Shown here piece by piece: positions 51,084-60,231 of a DNA stretch of 64,000 nucleotides. This stretch comes from Rhizobium sp. CB3090. GTDB lineage: Bacteria > Pseudomonadota > Alphaproteobacteria > Rhizobiales > Rhizobiaceae. The first letter of the stretch is position 1, and each line of letters starts with the position of its first letter. A model generated the notes under the pieces. The model ran no database searches. It was not told the origin of the DNA and was given only the letters and a program-made list of their open reading frames with translations. The stretch covers positions 1,054,001 to 1,118,000 of the forward strand of contig NZ_CP121662.1 of assembly GCF_029714285.1 (NCBI RefSeq). Direction: 5' to 3'. Both the position numbers and the translations under genes were made by a program.

Positions 51084-51554
51084 CTACGACTGGTTCGAAA
51101 CGATAGCGTCGAAGCGCGAGACGAGCGCTGTCACCGAAGGACGGCCGTCATCGACCCCCATGCGCGCCTTCCACACGAATCCGCGCGGCAGATCCGCGAC
51201 GCGGGCACGGAACGTGCTGTAGGAGGGCAGGCGCATCGGACGGCGGCCAGGCATCATGCGCGCATCCTTCAAGATGAGCGTCTGAAGGTACTGCCAGAGC
51301 TCGCGGACGGTGGGGCGAGTGAGGTCGGCATAACGCAACGCGACGACGCACTGCAGGGTCGTTTCCTCACGCGTGAAGTAGCGGCCGCGCTGACGCTCGA
51401 GCCACAGGTTGATTTCGTCGCGATATTCGAGGTCCAAAGCCTCGGCATCGTTCGACGGCACGCTGGAGAGGGGCAGACCCGTCTCGATGAGAGCGTCCAC
51501 GCGATCAAGCGCGCGCTTCCTGAGGAACTGTTTGGTTTCGGGAACCGTATTCAT
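51084..51554 (-). CDS. Transposon accessory protein A, unknown function
   Basis: 156 aa from the ATG at 51554 (MNTVPETKQFLRKRALDRVD); ATGs at 51566 and 51626 are in frame but would add poorly supported residues. Paralogue of the adjacent gene at 50625-51077 (see there). It is the first gene of the minus-strand transposon operon; the promoter should lie between it and the right end at about 52101. Function unknown, probably a DNA-binding accessory to transposition. Confidence 0.68.
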   Translation of the reverse strand: MNTVPETKQFLRKRALDRVDALIETGLPLSSVPSNDAEALDLEYRDEINLWLERQRGRYFTREETTLQCVVALRYADLTRPTVRELWQYLQTLILKDARMMPGRRPMRLPSYSTFRARVADLPRGFVWKARMGVDDGRPSVTALVSRFDAIVSNQS

Positions 51555-52283
51555 GTCAATCACCATCCACTTGGCGGTTCCGGCGGCGTCGACGCACGAC
51601 TGCACGACCGGGAACCAAAGTTGCATCGGCTTCGAGAACGATCGACGACGGCGCGGACCGAACGGAAGAAGACCTCCGGACGGGCTAGGCTGCCGTCGGG
51701 AACGCTTGGAAGCGTTGTTGGAGATGGATGAAGTGGAGAGCCTTGTTCGTCATGTCTACTTCCTCAATTCCGGGATTACGGGAACATTCTCGAGGAGTGC
51801 CGGCGGCATCGTATTGTGCCGCGGCAGATACCACGGCGCTTTACGACGCTTGCCGACCACCTTGTTGGCCGTATGCTGGTACCTTCGACTTCATGACTAT
51901 ATGTCTCGTTTCGTTGCCGCTCCGTTCGGAACGGTGGCGCAATATGGCGCAGATCTTGTGCGGACTGTCAAGAAAAATATTCCAGTGAACAGGCGTAATT
52001 GGCATGCGCTTTTTCAGATGTGGGGAAATGTGACTTGTTATGCAATCTGATTGCTAGATTTTTAGTAAAATTTCGCGCGACGTATTGAGGCTTTGTCAAC
52101 AATTGGGGCCACGTCCGATCGGTCTCACGAGTCCTTGGTTGGCATGGGATCCGCGACGACGGTTATTTTATTCAAAGGTCGGGGCTGCCTCGTCTTTCGT
52201 CACGGATTACCCGTTGTCGTCGTAGTCGGGGTTTGTCATTCTCCGCCAGTTCCTCTCGGCACTCCAATGAGGATTGACGCCGC
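51555..52283. other. Right end of the Tn7-like element and flanking DNA
   Basis: About 730 bp without a credible gene. The transposon operon promoter and the right inverted end (52053-52101) lie here. A plus-strand frame at 51409-52050 is antisense to accessory gene A and is not credited. Beyond 52101 is ordinary flanking DNA up to the PIN gene. Confidence 0.45.
52053..52101 (-). repeat. Candidate right end of the Tn7-like element
   Basis: On the minus strand this reads inward from TGTTGACAAAG, then CAATACGTCGCGCG and ACTAAAAATCTAGC. These match the blocks at the left end (43609-43650) in inverted orientation with small spacing changes. Another related block, CTGAAAAAGCGC, lies at 52006-52017. 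Confidence 0.5.
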
Positions 52284-52847
52284 CTAGCCGGCCGGGGCGA
52301 TCATCCGACGCCAATCCAGGCCGGATGAACTGAGTTCCTCCGGGATGCGCCATCGGTTGTCCGGCCTTACATGCCAGACGCCGTCCCTTGGGCAATAGAG
52401 GCCGGGAAGGCGAAAGCGGCTGCTAATCTTGAGGTAGTCCCCGACGTCTTGGGTGGCGAGTGGCATGCCATAGACGATGGCAACGGCCGCTATCTCAGGA
52501 TCGCAGCCAAATTCCAGTCTCGGAGGGTCTCCATGACTGCGCCAGAAGCGCGCAAACTCAGGAACCGTGGCCATGCTGGCCAGGAGCCGTTTCACTTCCG
52601 AATCCACCGGAGGAATCCAGATGTCGGTCTTCAGGAGCTCGTCCAGCCATTTCGATAATTTGGCGCCCCTGACTGGATCAGTTCTCGAAAGATTTAGGGC
52701 GCCGCGTTCAAGCTCAAAAATCGCGGTTGGAGGAACGGCGATCGATGCCGGTGGTATCTGATCGAGAAAGAAAATGACGTCTTCGTCCGGCTCCGTGCGC
52801 CGGGCTTCGCTGAGGACGCTGGTATCCAGTAGTATGAAGTTCGCCAT
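52284..52847 (-). CDS. PIN-domain toxin (VapC-like)
   Basis: 187 aa from the ATG at 52847 (MANFILLDTSVLSEARRTEP). The first acidic residue of the PIN nuclease site is in LLDTSVLSE, and E is in IFELERGAL; the later aspartates are in GCDPEIAAVAIVYGMPLATQD. These residues bind metal for RNA cleavage. A C-terminal extension of about 40 residues follows the PIN fold. A Phd-like antitoxin gene is divergent, 104 bp away, where a co-directional one would be expected. Confidence 0.85.
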   Translation of the reverse strand: MANFILLDTSVLSEARRTEPDEDVIFFLDQIPPASIAVPPTAIFELERGALNLSRTDPVRGAKLSKWLDELLKTDIWIPPVDSEVKRLLASMATVPEFARFWRSHGDPPRLEFGCDPEIAAVAIVYGMPLATQDVGDYLKISSRFRLPGLYCPRDGVWHVRPDNRWRIPEELSSSGLDWRRMIAPAG

Positions 52848-52951
52848 TCCGCGAATCCCTCTCGCGGTTGAATCCGTGAATTTGACGCCGGTTATGGTTA
52901 TCAAATGGTAAACAAATGAGTATAAGGATTCGCTAGGCGCAGGAGCTGGTG

Positions 52952-53152
52952 ATGGATCGCGACAACAGATGGAAGATGCGTGAGGTATTGAACGATGTCC
53001 GGCTCCTTTTCGCGGCGGCAAAGAAAGACGGCCCTCAGCATGTTTTTGACAACGATGGTGTTTTCACCGTCTCTTTTTCCGAACGCGGAGAGAAGGGCAG
53101 TGCGCGGAGCTTTTTGACGAGCGGCGGTCCTGACGATAGCCGATCCTCCTGA
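52952..53152 (+). CDS. Phd/YefM-like antitoxin
   Basis: 66 aa from the ATG at 52952 with AGGAG upstream. WKMREVLNDVRLLFAAAKKD followed by GPQHVFDNDGVFTVSF follows the Phd pattern (WxLxxAK..F..L...A...GPQ.V...G...VV), though diverged. Phd antitoxins bind DNA through the N terminus and neutralise the toxin through the C-terminal tail, here rich in Ser and Gly. Its natural partner is probably the PIN toxin on the other strand. Confidence 0.65.
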   Translation: MDRDNRWKMREVLNDVRLLFAAAKKDGPQHVFDNDGVFTVSFSERGEKGSARSFLTSGGPDDSRSS

Positions 53153-53408
53153 CCACGCGATCCGAATAATTGGGCCGATCACGCGGATAGCCCGGTCACG
53201 TCCTCCTACCGAGCGTGATGACGTTCGATGGCATGCAAGCAACCGCTGGTTCGGCGTGCGGCAATTATTGCGGAAAAGTGCTGCCGATTTCATTTATGAG
53301 CTGCACCCATAATTGCTAGCGCGACGAGGCACCTAATCTTCAGAAGTCATGGTGCTACATAGGCTCCGAGAACGGGCAGCCCTGCCCGTCCAGTAAAGGA
53401 GCTTTACG

Positions 53409-53807
53409 ATGAAGATCGACAAGAATGGCACTCAGTCCTCCGGCAAGGGTCCTGCCGACTGGTTCACTGGCACAGTACGCATCGACCCGCTGTTCGCCAC
53501 GAATGAGGCCCGCCGTGGCGCAGCCGGGGCGGTGACATTCGAACCGGGGGCGCGCACTGCATGGCACACCCATCCGCTTGGGCAGACGCTGATAGTCACG
53601 GCTGGCTTCGGGCTTGTCCAGCGCGAGGATGGCCCGATCGAGGAGATCCGTCCGGGCGACGTGGTCTGGTTCGAGCCGGGTGAGAAGCATTGGCATGGTG
53701 CTTCGCCAACGACAGCGATGACCCACATCGCCATTCAGGAGAACCTCAACGGCAAGGTTGTCGACTGGATGGAGCATGTTACCGACGAACAATACTCCGG
53801 CCAATGA
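53409..53807 (+). CDS. Cupin-domain protein
   Basis: 132 aa with AAAGGAG upstream. A single cupin barrel with the metal ligands in [15 protein letters not shown] and in EKHWHGA. This type is often found beside carboxymuconolactone decarboxylase-like and quinone/aldehyde redox genes, as here; some relatives act as hydroxynitrile lyases. Its stop overlaps an ATG leading into the decayed gene downstream. Substrate unknown. Confidence 0.82.
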   Translation: MKIDKNGTQSSGKGPADWFTGTVRIDPLFATNEARRGAAGAVTFEPGARTAWHTHPLGQTLIVTAGFGLVQREDGPIEEIRPGDVVWFEPGEKHWHGASPTTAMTHIAIQENLNGKVVDWMEHVTDEQYSGQ

Positions 53808-53811
53808 GGAC

Positions 53812-53982
53812 GAGGAGCTGGCCATTCGTCCGCGCGTTGTCTGCCACATGACGAGCTCGGTCGACGGCCGTCAGCTCATGGACCGCCGGAACGAAGCCGG
53901 CGGCGGGAATCGCGCGCGGCGCCCTTCGTCGCCACTACGACGAAATCTACAGGCCGCTTGAGCCTAACGAAGCTTCGCAGAC
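53812..53982 (+). pseudogene. Remnant of a RibD/dihydrofolate reductase-fold gene
   Basis: One frame gives RPRVVCHMTSSVDGRQLMDR up to about 53900, and after a one-base shift the next frame gives GIARGALRRHYDEIYRPLEP to about 53975. Together they match the N terminus of RibD-C/DHFR-like proteins, which normally continue for over 150 more residues that are absent. The gene is therefore frameshifted and truncated. It directly follows the cupin gene. Confidence 0.55.
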
Positions 53983-55129
<1,147 letters not shown>

Positions 55130-55130
<1 letters not shown>

Positions 55131-55150
55131 GCAGACTCTACAAGTCTGCT
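55130..55150. terminator. Hairpin between convergent genes
   Basis: AGCAGACT and AGTCTGCT form a perfect 8-bp stem around CTACA, starting at the last base of the aldo/keto reductase gene. No U tract follows, so termination is only possible. Confidence 0.4.
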
Positions 55151-55174
55151 GCGCTGGGGCTGCTGGGCAACCCA

Positions 55175-56068
55175 TCAATCTCGATGGCGCAGTGCATCCA
55201 AGACGATCGAAAAGGCCAGCGAAGGCGGCTTCCGGCTCGGATAATAAAGGTGGTAACCGGTCCACGGCGGCGTCCAATCCTTGAGCACTCTGATGAGCCG
55301 TCCTTCGTCGACATATGACTGTGCGAGTGCCTCGGGCATGTAGCCGAGACCATACCCGTCGAGGCAGGCGTTCAGGATCTGGTTGATGCCGTTGAAGGTC
55401 ATCTGACCCTCGACGCGGACGCGGATTTCCTCGTTGTCCTTCTCGAACTCCCAGACATAGTTGCCGCCGTGCGTCGGCAGACGGAGATTGATGCACTTGT
55501 GGGCGGTAAGCTCCTGCGGAACCTTCGGCTCTTTCCGCTCGGCGAAGTACGACGAGGAGCCGACGACGGCAAAGGCCAGATCGGGTGCGATGCGGACCGC
55601 CACCATGCCCTGGGCGACCGTCTGCCCCAGACGGATTCCGGCGTCGTAGCGCTCCGCGACAATGTCCGTCAGGCCGTAGTCGACGGAGATTTCGACATTG
55701 ATGTCAGGGTACTCCTTCATTACCTTCGCTAGCTTCGGCCAGACGAACCGGTCGACGGCATAGTCGACGGCGGTGAGCTTGACCGTCCCAGCCGGCTTTT
55801 CACCCATTTCCGTCACCGCGGCCAGTTCCTGTTCGATCTCCAGGAACTTTGGCGCGAGGTTGGCGAGAAGGCGTTCGCCGGCGGGCGTCGGACTGACGTT
55901 GCGCGTCGTCCTCGTCAGAAGGCGGACGCCCATCCGGTCCTCGAGTTGCTTGACGGTATGGCTAAGGGCGGATTGTGAGACGCCGAGCTGCGACGCGGCC
56001 CTTGTGAAGCTGCGCTCGCGCGCGACGACCAGGAAGAACAGCAGATCGTTCACGTTGTCGCGGAGCAT
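55175..56068 (-). CDS. LysR-family transcriptional regulator 1
   Basis: 297 aa. The N-terminal winged helix-turn-helix is ARERSFTRAASQLGVSQSAL, and a periplasmic-binding-protein-like effector domain follows from about residue 90. It is divergent from the MFS transporter gene (107 bp apart) and convergent with the aldo/keto reductase gene, both likely targets. It is clearly related to the second LysR protein at 57820-58713. Confidence 0.92.
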   Translation of the reverse strand: MLRDNVNDLLFFLVVARERSFTRAASQLGVSQSALSHTVKQLEDRMGVRLLTRTTRNVSPTPAGERLLANLAPKFLEIEQELAAVTEMGEKPAGTVKLTAVDYAVDRFVWPKLAKVMKEYPDINVEISVDYGLTDIVAERYDAGIRLGQTVAQGMVAVRIAPDLAFAVVGSSSYFAERKEPKVPQELTAHKCINLRLPTHGGNYVWEFEKDNEEIRVRVEGQMTFNGINQILNACLDGYGLGYMPEALAQSYVDEGRLIRVLKDWTPPWTGYHLYYPSRKPPSLAFSIVLDALRHRD

Positions 56069-56087
56069 TTATAAATCGACCTCATAA
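56069..56087. promoter_or_regulatory. LysR-type site TTAT-N11-ATAA, copy 1
   Basis: TTAT, 11 bases, then ATAA, directly touching the start codon of LysR regulator 1 and covering its ribosome binding region. The T-N11-A layout is the LysR consensus. The same motif with the same spacing and position is found before LysR regulator 2. Confidence 0.6.
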
Positions 56088-56175
56088 GTCTTAGCAAGTT
56101 TCATCGTATTATCATATAAGCCGTGAACGTCTACAAGTCGAACATCAACACTTCAGACCCCAGTGGAGATTTCGG

Positions 56176-57375
56176 ATGACCGAAGTTCCGATGCAGGAAT
56201 CGGAGACGTCGCGCCTGGCGATCCCGCTTCTTCCGATCATGACGGCGGTGTTCGTCGCCTTCCTTGTCATAGGATTGGCGCTGCCGGTCCTACCGATGCA
56301 CGTCCACGACGGGCTGGGATTGGGAGGATTTGCCGTCGGCGTTGTCGCGGGAGCGCAGTTCGCGGCATCGCTCGTCTCCCGCGTCTGGGCCGGCCACTTC
56401 GCCGACAACAGAGGCGGAAAGCTCGCGGTCGTCTGCGGGCTGGTCGGCGCCTCGGTCGCCGGCCTCCTGTACCTGGTGTCGCTGGAGTTCGAAAGCACGC
56501 CGGTCGCCTCCGTCTCGATCCTGGTTGCCGGGCGCGCCGTTCTGGGCGGTGCGGAGAGCTTCATCATCACTGGGGCCGTCGGCTGGGGCCTCGTGCTCGG
56601 CAGCCCTGCCAATACGGGAAAGGTTATCGCCTGGATCGGAACCGCGATGTACGCGGCGTTCGCAGTCGGTGCGCCGATCGGCGGATCGCTCTACGACGCC
56701 TTCGGCTTTGTGTCCGTTGCGTTGGCGACCATCCTTGTTCCCGCCTTGACACTGTCGGTCGTCGTGCCGATGAAGGCCGTCGCGTCACCGCATAGGGAAC
56801 CTGCTGCGATCCGGGCCGTGCTCGGCGCCATCTGGGTGCCGGGCGTAGGTCTGGCGATGGCGAGCCTCGGCTTTGGAGCGATGATGACCTTCGCCTCGCT
56901 GCTCTTCGCCGAGCGCGGCTGGACGCCCGTATGGATCGGTGTCACCGTCTTCGCGGTGTCCTTCATCTGCGCACGTGTTTTCTGCGGCCACCTGGCCGAC
57001 CGGTTGGGCGGCGCCACTGTCGCGCTCGCCTGCCTTGTCCTCGAGGCGCTTGGGTTGGCCGTTATCTGGTATTCGCCGTGGGAGCTCCTCGCTGTTCTTG
57101 GCGCGGCTCTCACCGGCTTCGGCTACTCGCTTGTCTATCCGGGCCTGGGCGTCGAAGCGATCCGGCGAGCACCTGCAAAGAGCAACGGCCTGGCGATGGG
57201 AACCTATACCGCGTTCCTCGATCTTGCGCTCGGTTTCGCAAGTCCTCTGCTCGGCCTGCTGGCGGGAGGGGCGGGGACGCGGAGCGTGTTTCTCGCTTCG
57301 GCGATCGTGGTCGCCTGCGCCTGCCCTGTCGCCGCCTGGCTCAAGAAGCGGACGGTGGCGACCACGCGACAATAG
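56176..57375 (+). CDS. MFS transporter
   Basis: 399 aa with GGAG upstream. Twelve hydrophobic segments; the loop 2-3 motif is GHFADNRGGK and the equivalent in the second half is GHLADRLGGA. The pattern resembles YhhS/arabinose-efflux type exporters. It is probably an inner-membrane exporter of a small organic compound, driven from the LysR-controlled divergent promoter. A tautomerase gene follows after 50 bp. Confidence 0.88.
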   Translation: MTEVPMQESETSRLAIPLLPIMTAVFVAFLVIGLALPVLPMHVHDGLGLGGFAVGVVAGAQFAASLVSRVWAGHFADNRGGKLAVVCGLVGASVAGLLYLVSLEFESTPVASVSILVAGRAVLGGAESFIITGAVGWGLVLGSPANTGKVIAWIGTAMYAAFAVGAPIGGSLYDAFGFVSVALATILVPALTLSVVVPMKAVASPHREPAAIRAVLGAIWVPGVGLAMASLGFGAMMTFASLLFAERGWTPVWIGVTVFAVSFICARVFCGHLADRLGGATVALACLVLEALGLAVIWYSPWELLAVLGAALTGFGYSLVYPGLGVEAIRRAPAKSNGLAMGTYTAFLDLALGFASPLLGLLAGGAGTRSVFLASAIVVACACPVAAWLKKRTVATTRQ

Positions 57376-57425
57376 CTCTTCGCGCGAGAGCGTTTCGTTC
57401 GCGCGCCAGAGGAAAGGAGAAAAAC

Positions 57426-57659
57426 ATGCCGCACGTCCTCGTGAAAATGATGGAAGGCCGCTCCGAGGAGCAGAAGAAACAGCTTGCCGAAAAGATGGCG
57501 GGCGTGGTGATGGCCGTGCTCGGCAGTGACGAAGGATCGATATCGGTGGCGATCGAGGACGTCCCGGCCGGGCGATGGGAATTCGACGTCTTTGTTCCGG
57601 AGATCAAAGGCCGCAAGGAGTCGCTATACAAGAGACCCGGCTACGCATCCGTCGACTGA
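57426..57659 (+). CDS. 4-oxalocrotonate tautomerase-family protein
   Basis: 77 aa with AAAGGAG upstream. After removal of Met the N-terminal Pro (MPHVLVKMMEGRSEEQKKQL) is the catalytic base. Family members tautomerise or isomerise unsaturated keto acids from aromatic breakdown. It is probably co-transcribed with the MFS gene. Confidence 0.88.
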   Translation: MPHVLVKMMEGRSEEQKKQLAEKMAGVVMAVLGSDEGSISVAIEDVPAGRWEFDVFVPEIKGRKESLYKRPGYASVD

Positions 57660-57819
57660 GTTGAACATCCACGCAATCAAGCAGCAAAGGGAGAAGGCGC
57701 TCGTCGCCTCCCGGCATCCGCTCATCACGGCTGGGGCACCTTCGAAAATGGAGACCAAGGCCGCGAGGAGCTTGGGGTTGTAGTCGCCGCTGGCAGTTGA
57801 TCGCGCAAAAGCCTCGTCT

Positions 57820-58713
57820 TCACGCCTTGTACCTCAGCGCCTCCACCAGGAGCGTGAAGGCGGGCGAGGGGTGTCGGCGAGACGGATAGTACAGATGATA
57901 ACCAGGAAACGGCGGCGACCATTCGGCTAGCACCTGGACGAGCCGTCCGTCGTCCAGATATTCCCGAACGACGTCTTCGTGGACATAAGCGAGACCAAAT
58001 CCGTCGAGAGCCGCTCTCACAAGCTGCGGCACGCCGTTGAACGCCACCTGGCCATCCACCCGGACCCGAAAATCATGGCCGTCGCGCTCGAATTCCCAGG
58101 CGTAGAAGCCGCCGTAGCTCGGCAGGCGCATGTTGATGCAGCGGTGCGTGGCCAGCTCCTGCGGCGTCCTTGGCGGTGGCCGGTCGCTGAGGCAGGACGG
58201 CGCCGCCACGACGATCATTCGTGCCAAGGGTCCGATGCGGACAGCGATCATATCCTTCTGAACCTGGTCCCCCAGACGAACTCCGGCGTCGCAGCGCTCC
58301 GCCACGATGTCCGTCAGTGCCGACTCGGCGACCAGCTCGACTCTTATGTCGGGAAAATCTGCGAGAAACTTGGAGAGCTTTGGCCAGAGGATCGTGTCGA
58401 TCGCGTGCTGGCCCGCCGTGATCCGGAAGCTTCCCGCCGGTTTGTCTCTGAACTCGCTAAGCGCTGACAACTGGGCCTCGATGGTCCCGAGCGCAGGGCC
58501 CAGGGTGGAAAGCAGTTGTTCGCCCGCCGCCGTTGGAGAGAGGCTTCGCGTCGTGCGCGTCAGCAGGCGCAGGCCTAGCCTCGCTTCCAGCCGCTTGATG
58601 ATAAGGCTGAGCGAAGACTGCGACGTGCCTAGCCTCGCGGCTGCCTTCGTGAAGCTCTTCTCCTCGGAGACCACAAGGAAGGCCATCAGATCTCCGAGTT
58701 CTTCCCGTTTCAT
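57820..58713 (-). CDS. LysR-family transcriptional regulator 2
   Basis: 297 aa, HTH in SEEKSFTKAAARLGTSQSSL, effector domain behind. It has the same length and strong similarity throughout to LysR regulator 1 (for instance GYHLYYPSR near the end of both). It is divergent from the flavodoxin-like gene, 118 bp away, its probable target. Confidence 0.92.
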   Translation of the reverse strand: MKREELGDLMAFLVVSEEKSFTKAAARLGTSQSSLSLIIKRLEARLGLRLLTRTTRSLSPTAAGEQLLSTLGPALGTIEAQLSALSEFRDKPAGSFRITAGQHAIDTILWPKLSKFLADFPDIRVELVAESALTDIVAERCDAGVRLGDQVQKDMIAVRIGPLARMIVVAAPSCLSDRPPPRTPQELATHRCINMRLPSYGGFYAWEFERDGHDFRVRVDGQVAFNGVPQLVRAALDGFGLAYVHEDVVREYLDDGRLVQVLAEWSPPFPGYHLYYPSRRHPSPAFTLLVEALRYKA

Positions 58714-58732
58714 TTATTGATCTCCGATATAA
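58714..58732. promoter_or_regulatory. LysR-type site TTAT-N11-ATAA, copy 2
   Basis: TTAT, 11 bases, then ATAA, directly touching the start codon of LysR regulator 2 and overlapping its GGAG ribosome binding site. Binding there should repress the regulator's own translation or transcription and may activate the divergent gene. Confidence 0.6.
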
Positions 58733-58831
58733 GTTCAATCTCATATTACCGTCTAATCGAAATAATTAGTTGCGTCCATATTTTCCTGAGCAAGCGGCGC
58801 AGCGCCGTTCAACTTATGGAAAGCGAGACAG

Positions 58832-59434
58832 ATGAAGGTATCGATTGTCTACGACAGCGGTTTCGGCCACACCGCCAGGCAGGCCCAGGCGGTGGCTGAA
58901 GGAATAGCGGAGGTCAAGGACGTCGAAACGAGCCTGATCGCCGTTGCCGATAGCTCTATCCCGTGGGAGACGCTGGAGGCCAGCGACGCGATCATCTTCG
59001 GGTCGCCGACGTATAACGGGCTGGTGAGCGCCAGATTCAAGCAGTTCATGGAGGACTCCACCAAGGCGGCATGGTCGCAACAGAAGTGGCGTAACAAGAT
59101 CGCTGCCGGCTTCACCAATTCCGGTGCTCAGCATGGCGACAAGCTGAACTCGCTGATCTCGATGTCCCTGTTCGCGGCACAGCATGGAATGATCTGGGTG
59201 GGGCTGGATCTCATGCCGGGCAACAGCAGCAGCAAAGGCACTGTCGAGGACCTGAACCGACATGGAGTCTGGCTCGGCGCCATGGCGCAGTCCAACACGG
59301 ACGAAAGCCCCGACGCCACGCCTGGCGCGAGCGATTTGCGGACGGCTGCCTACCTAGGCCAAAGGGTGGCCGAGATCGCCGGCAGATTCAACAAACGTGT
59401 AGTGGATGCCCCTGGGCAATTCTTGTCCATCTGA
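58832..59434 (+). CDS. Flavodoxin-like NAD(P)H-dependent oxidoreductase
   Basis: 200 aa, beginning MKVSIVYDSGFGHTARQAQA, with the FMN phosphate-binding loop YDSGFGHTARQA and the isoalloxazine-binding FGSPTYNGLVS and FTNSGAQHGDKLNSL, as in WrbA-type quinone reductases. It probably reduces quinones by two electrons to limit redox cycling. It heads a plus-strand run with the CMD-domain and DUF2255 genes. Confidence 0.88.
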   Translation: MKVSIVYDSGFGHTARQAQAVAEGIAEVKDVETSLIAVADSSIPWETLEASDAIIFGSPTYNGLVSARFKQFMEDSTKAAWSQQKWRNKIAAGFTNSGAQHGDKLNSLISMSLFAAQHGMIWVGLDLMPGNSSSKGTVEDLNRHGVWLGAMAQSNTDESPDATPGASDLRTAAYLGQRVAEIAGRFNKRVVDAPGQFLSI

Positions 59435-59471
59435 AGGTGAAGTAGAAGACCCAGCTCAATCGGAGAGAACA

Positions 59472-60209
59472 ATGTCGAACCCGCACCCCGCGTCTCGCGC
59501 ACTGACAATGGAAGAAGTACGATCTGTGTCACCTGCCTTGGCCGACTACACGCAGAAGATCATCGCCGGCGACCTCTGGAGCAGGCCGCACCTTTCCGCG
59601 CGTGACCGCAGCATCGTCACGCTCGCCGCTCTTATCGCCCGCGCACAAACGATTGGGATGCCCCACTACTTCAACGTAGCGCTCGACAACGGCGTCACGC
59701 CCACGGAACTATCCGAGATCATCACGCATCTCGCCTTCTACAGCGGATGGTCGAGCGCATTTTTCGCCGTCGAGGTTCTGAAGGGAATCTATTCCGCCCG
59801 CGGGATCGGACCGGACCAGCTCCCCGAGGAGCCCGTGGAACACCTTCCGATCGACGAGGAATCAGAGGCGCTGCGGGCCGCTACCGTGCAAGAGAATTTC
59901 GGCGAGGTTTCACAGGGGCTCGTCGACTACACGAGAGAGGTGGTGTTCCGGGACCTATGGCTCCGGCCGGGGCTGACGGCGCGAGACCGCAGCCTGATCA
60001 CCGTGTCGGCACTTGTGGCGTCCGGACAGCAGGCGCAGATCACATACCACCTCAACCGTGCGATGGACAATGGACTGACCCAAGCGCAGGCGTCCGAGAT
60101 GCTCGTCCAGATCGCCTACTACTCCGGCTGGCCCAGCGCCTTTTCGGCAATGCCGGTTGTGAAGGATGTCTTCGCGGACCGGAGAAAACGCGCTGGTTCG
60201 GCCGGCTAG
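59472..60209 (+). CDS. Tandem carboxymuconolactone decarboxylase-domain protein
   Basis: 245 aa from the ATG at 59472 (MSNPHPASRALTMEEVRSVS), with GGAGA upstream. Two CMD domains in tandem, each with the same core: LSARDRSIVTLAALIARAQT and LTARDRSLITVSALVASGQQ. The AhpD peroxidase CxxC is absent from both, so a thiol peroxidase role is unlikely. Function unknown; the setting suggests aromatic or quinone metabolism. DUF2255 gene follows after 22 bp. Confidence 0.85.
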   Translation: MSNPHPASRALTMEEVRSVSPALADYTQKIIAGDLWSRPHLSARDRSIVTLAALIARAQTIGMPHYFNVALDNGVTPTELSEIITHLAFYSGWSSAFFAVEVLKGIYSARGIGPDQLPEEPVEHLPIDEESEALRAATVQENFGEVSQGLVDYTREVVFRDLWLRPGLTARDRSLITVSALVASGQQAQITYHLNRAMDNGLTQAQASEMLVQIAYYSGWPSAFSAMPVVKDVFADRRKRAGSAG

Positions 60210-60231
60210 ATCACACAGGAAGGTTTCTCCT

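Larger units (their letters stand above)
43609..52101 (-). mobile_element. Tn7-like transposon (TnsA-TnsB-TnsC-TniQ type)
   Basis: A four-gene transposition module on the minus strand in the order TnsA-like nuclease, TnsB/TniA transposase, TnsC/TniB ATPase and TniQ, with a small gene and two paralogous accessory genes upstream, and a decayed nucleotidyltransferase at the other end. Candidate imperfect inverted ends start at about 43609 and 52101: both read TGT, then TGACA, CAAT, GTCGCGCG and ACTAARAAA-like blocks inward. No 5-bp target duplication could be seen, so the boundaries are tentative. The module is complete enough that mobility is possible. Confidence 0.8.

Noticed and set aside
51409..52050. 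A 213-codon plus-strand frame over accessory gene A and the transposon end
   Set aside because: It is antisense to a better supported gene with clear paralogy and spans the inverted end.
43607..52106. A 5-bp target duplication flanking the Tn7-like element
   Set aside because: The bases next to the candidate ends (CTGCC or GCCTG on the left, ATTGG on the right) do not match, so no duplication is claimed.
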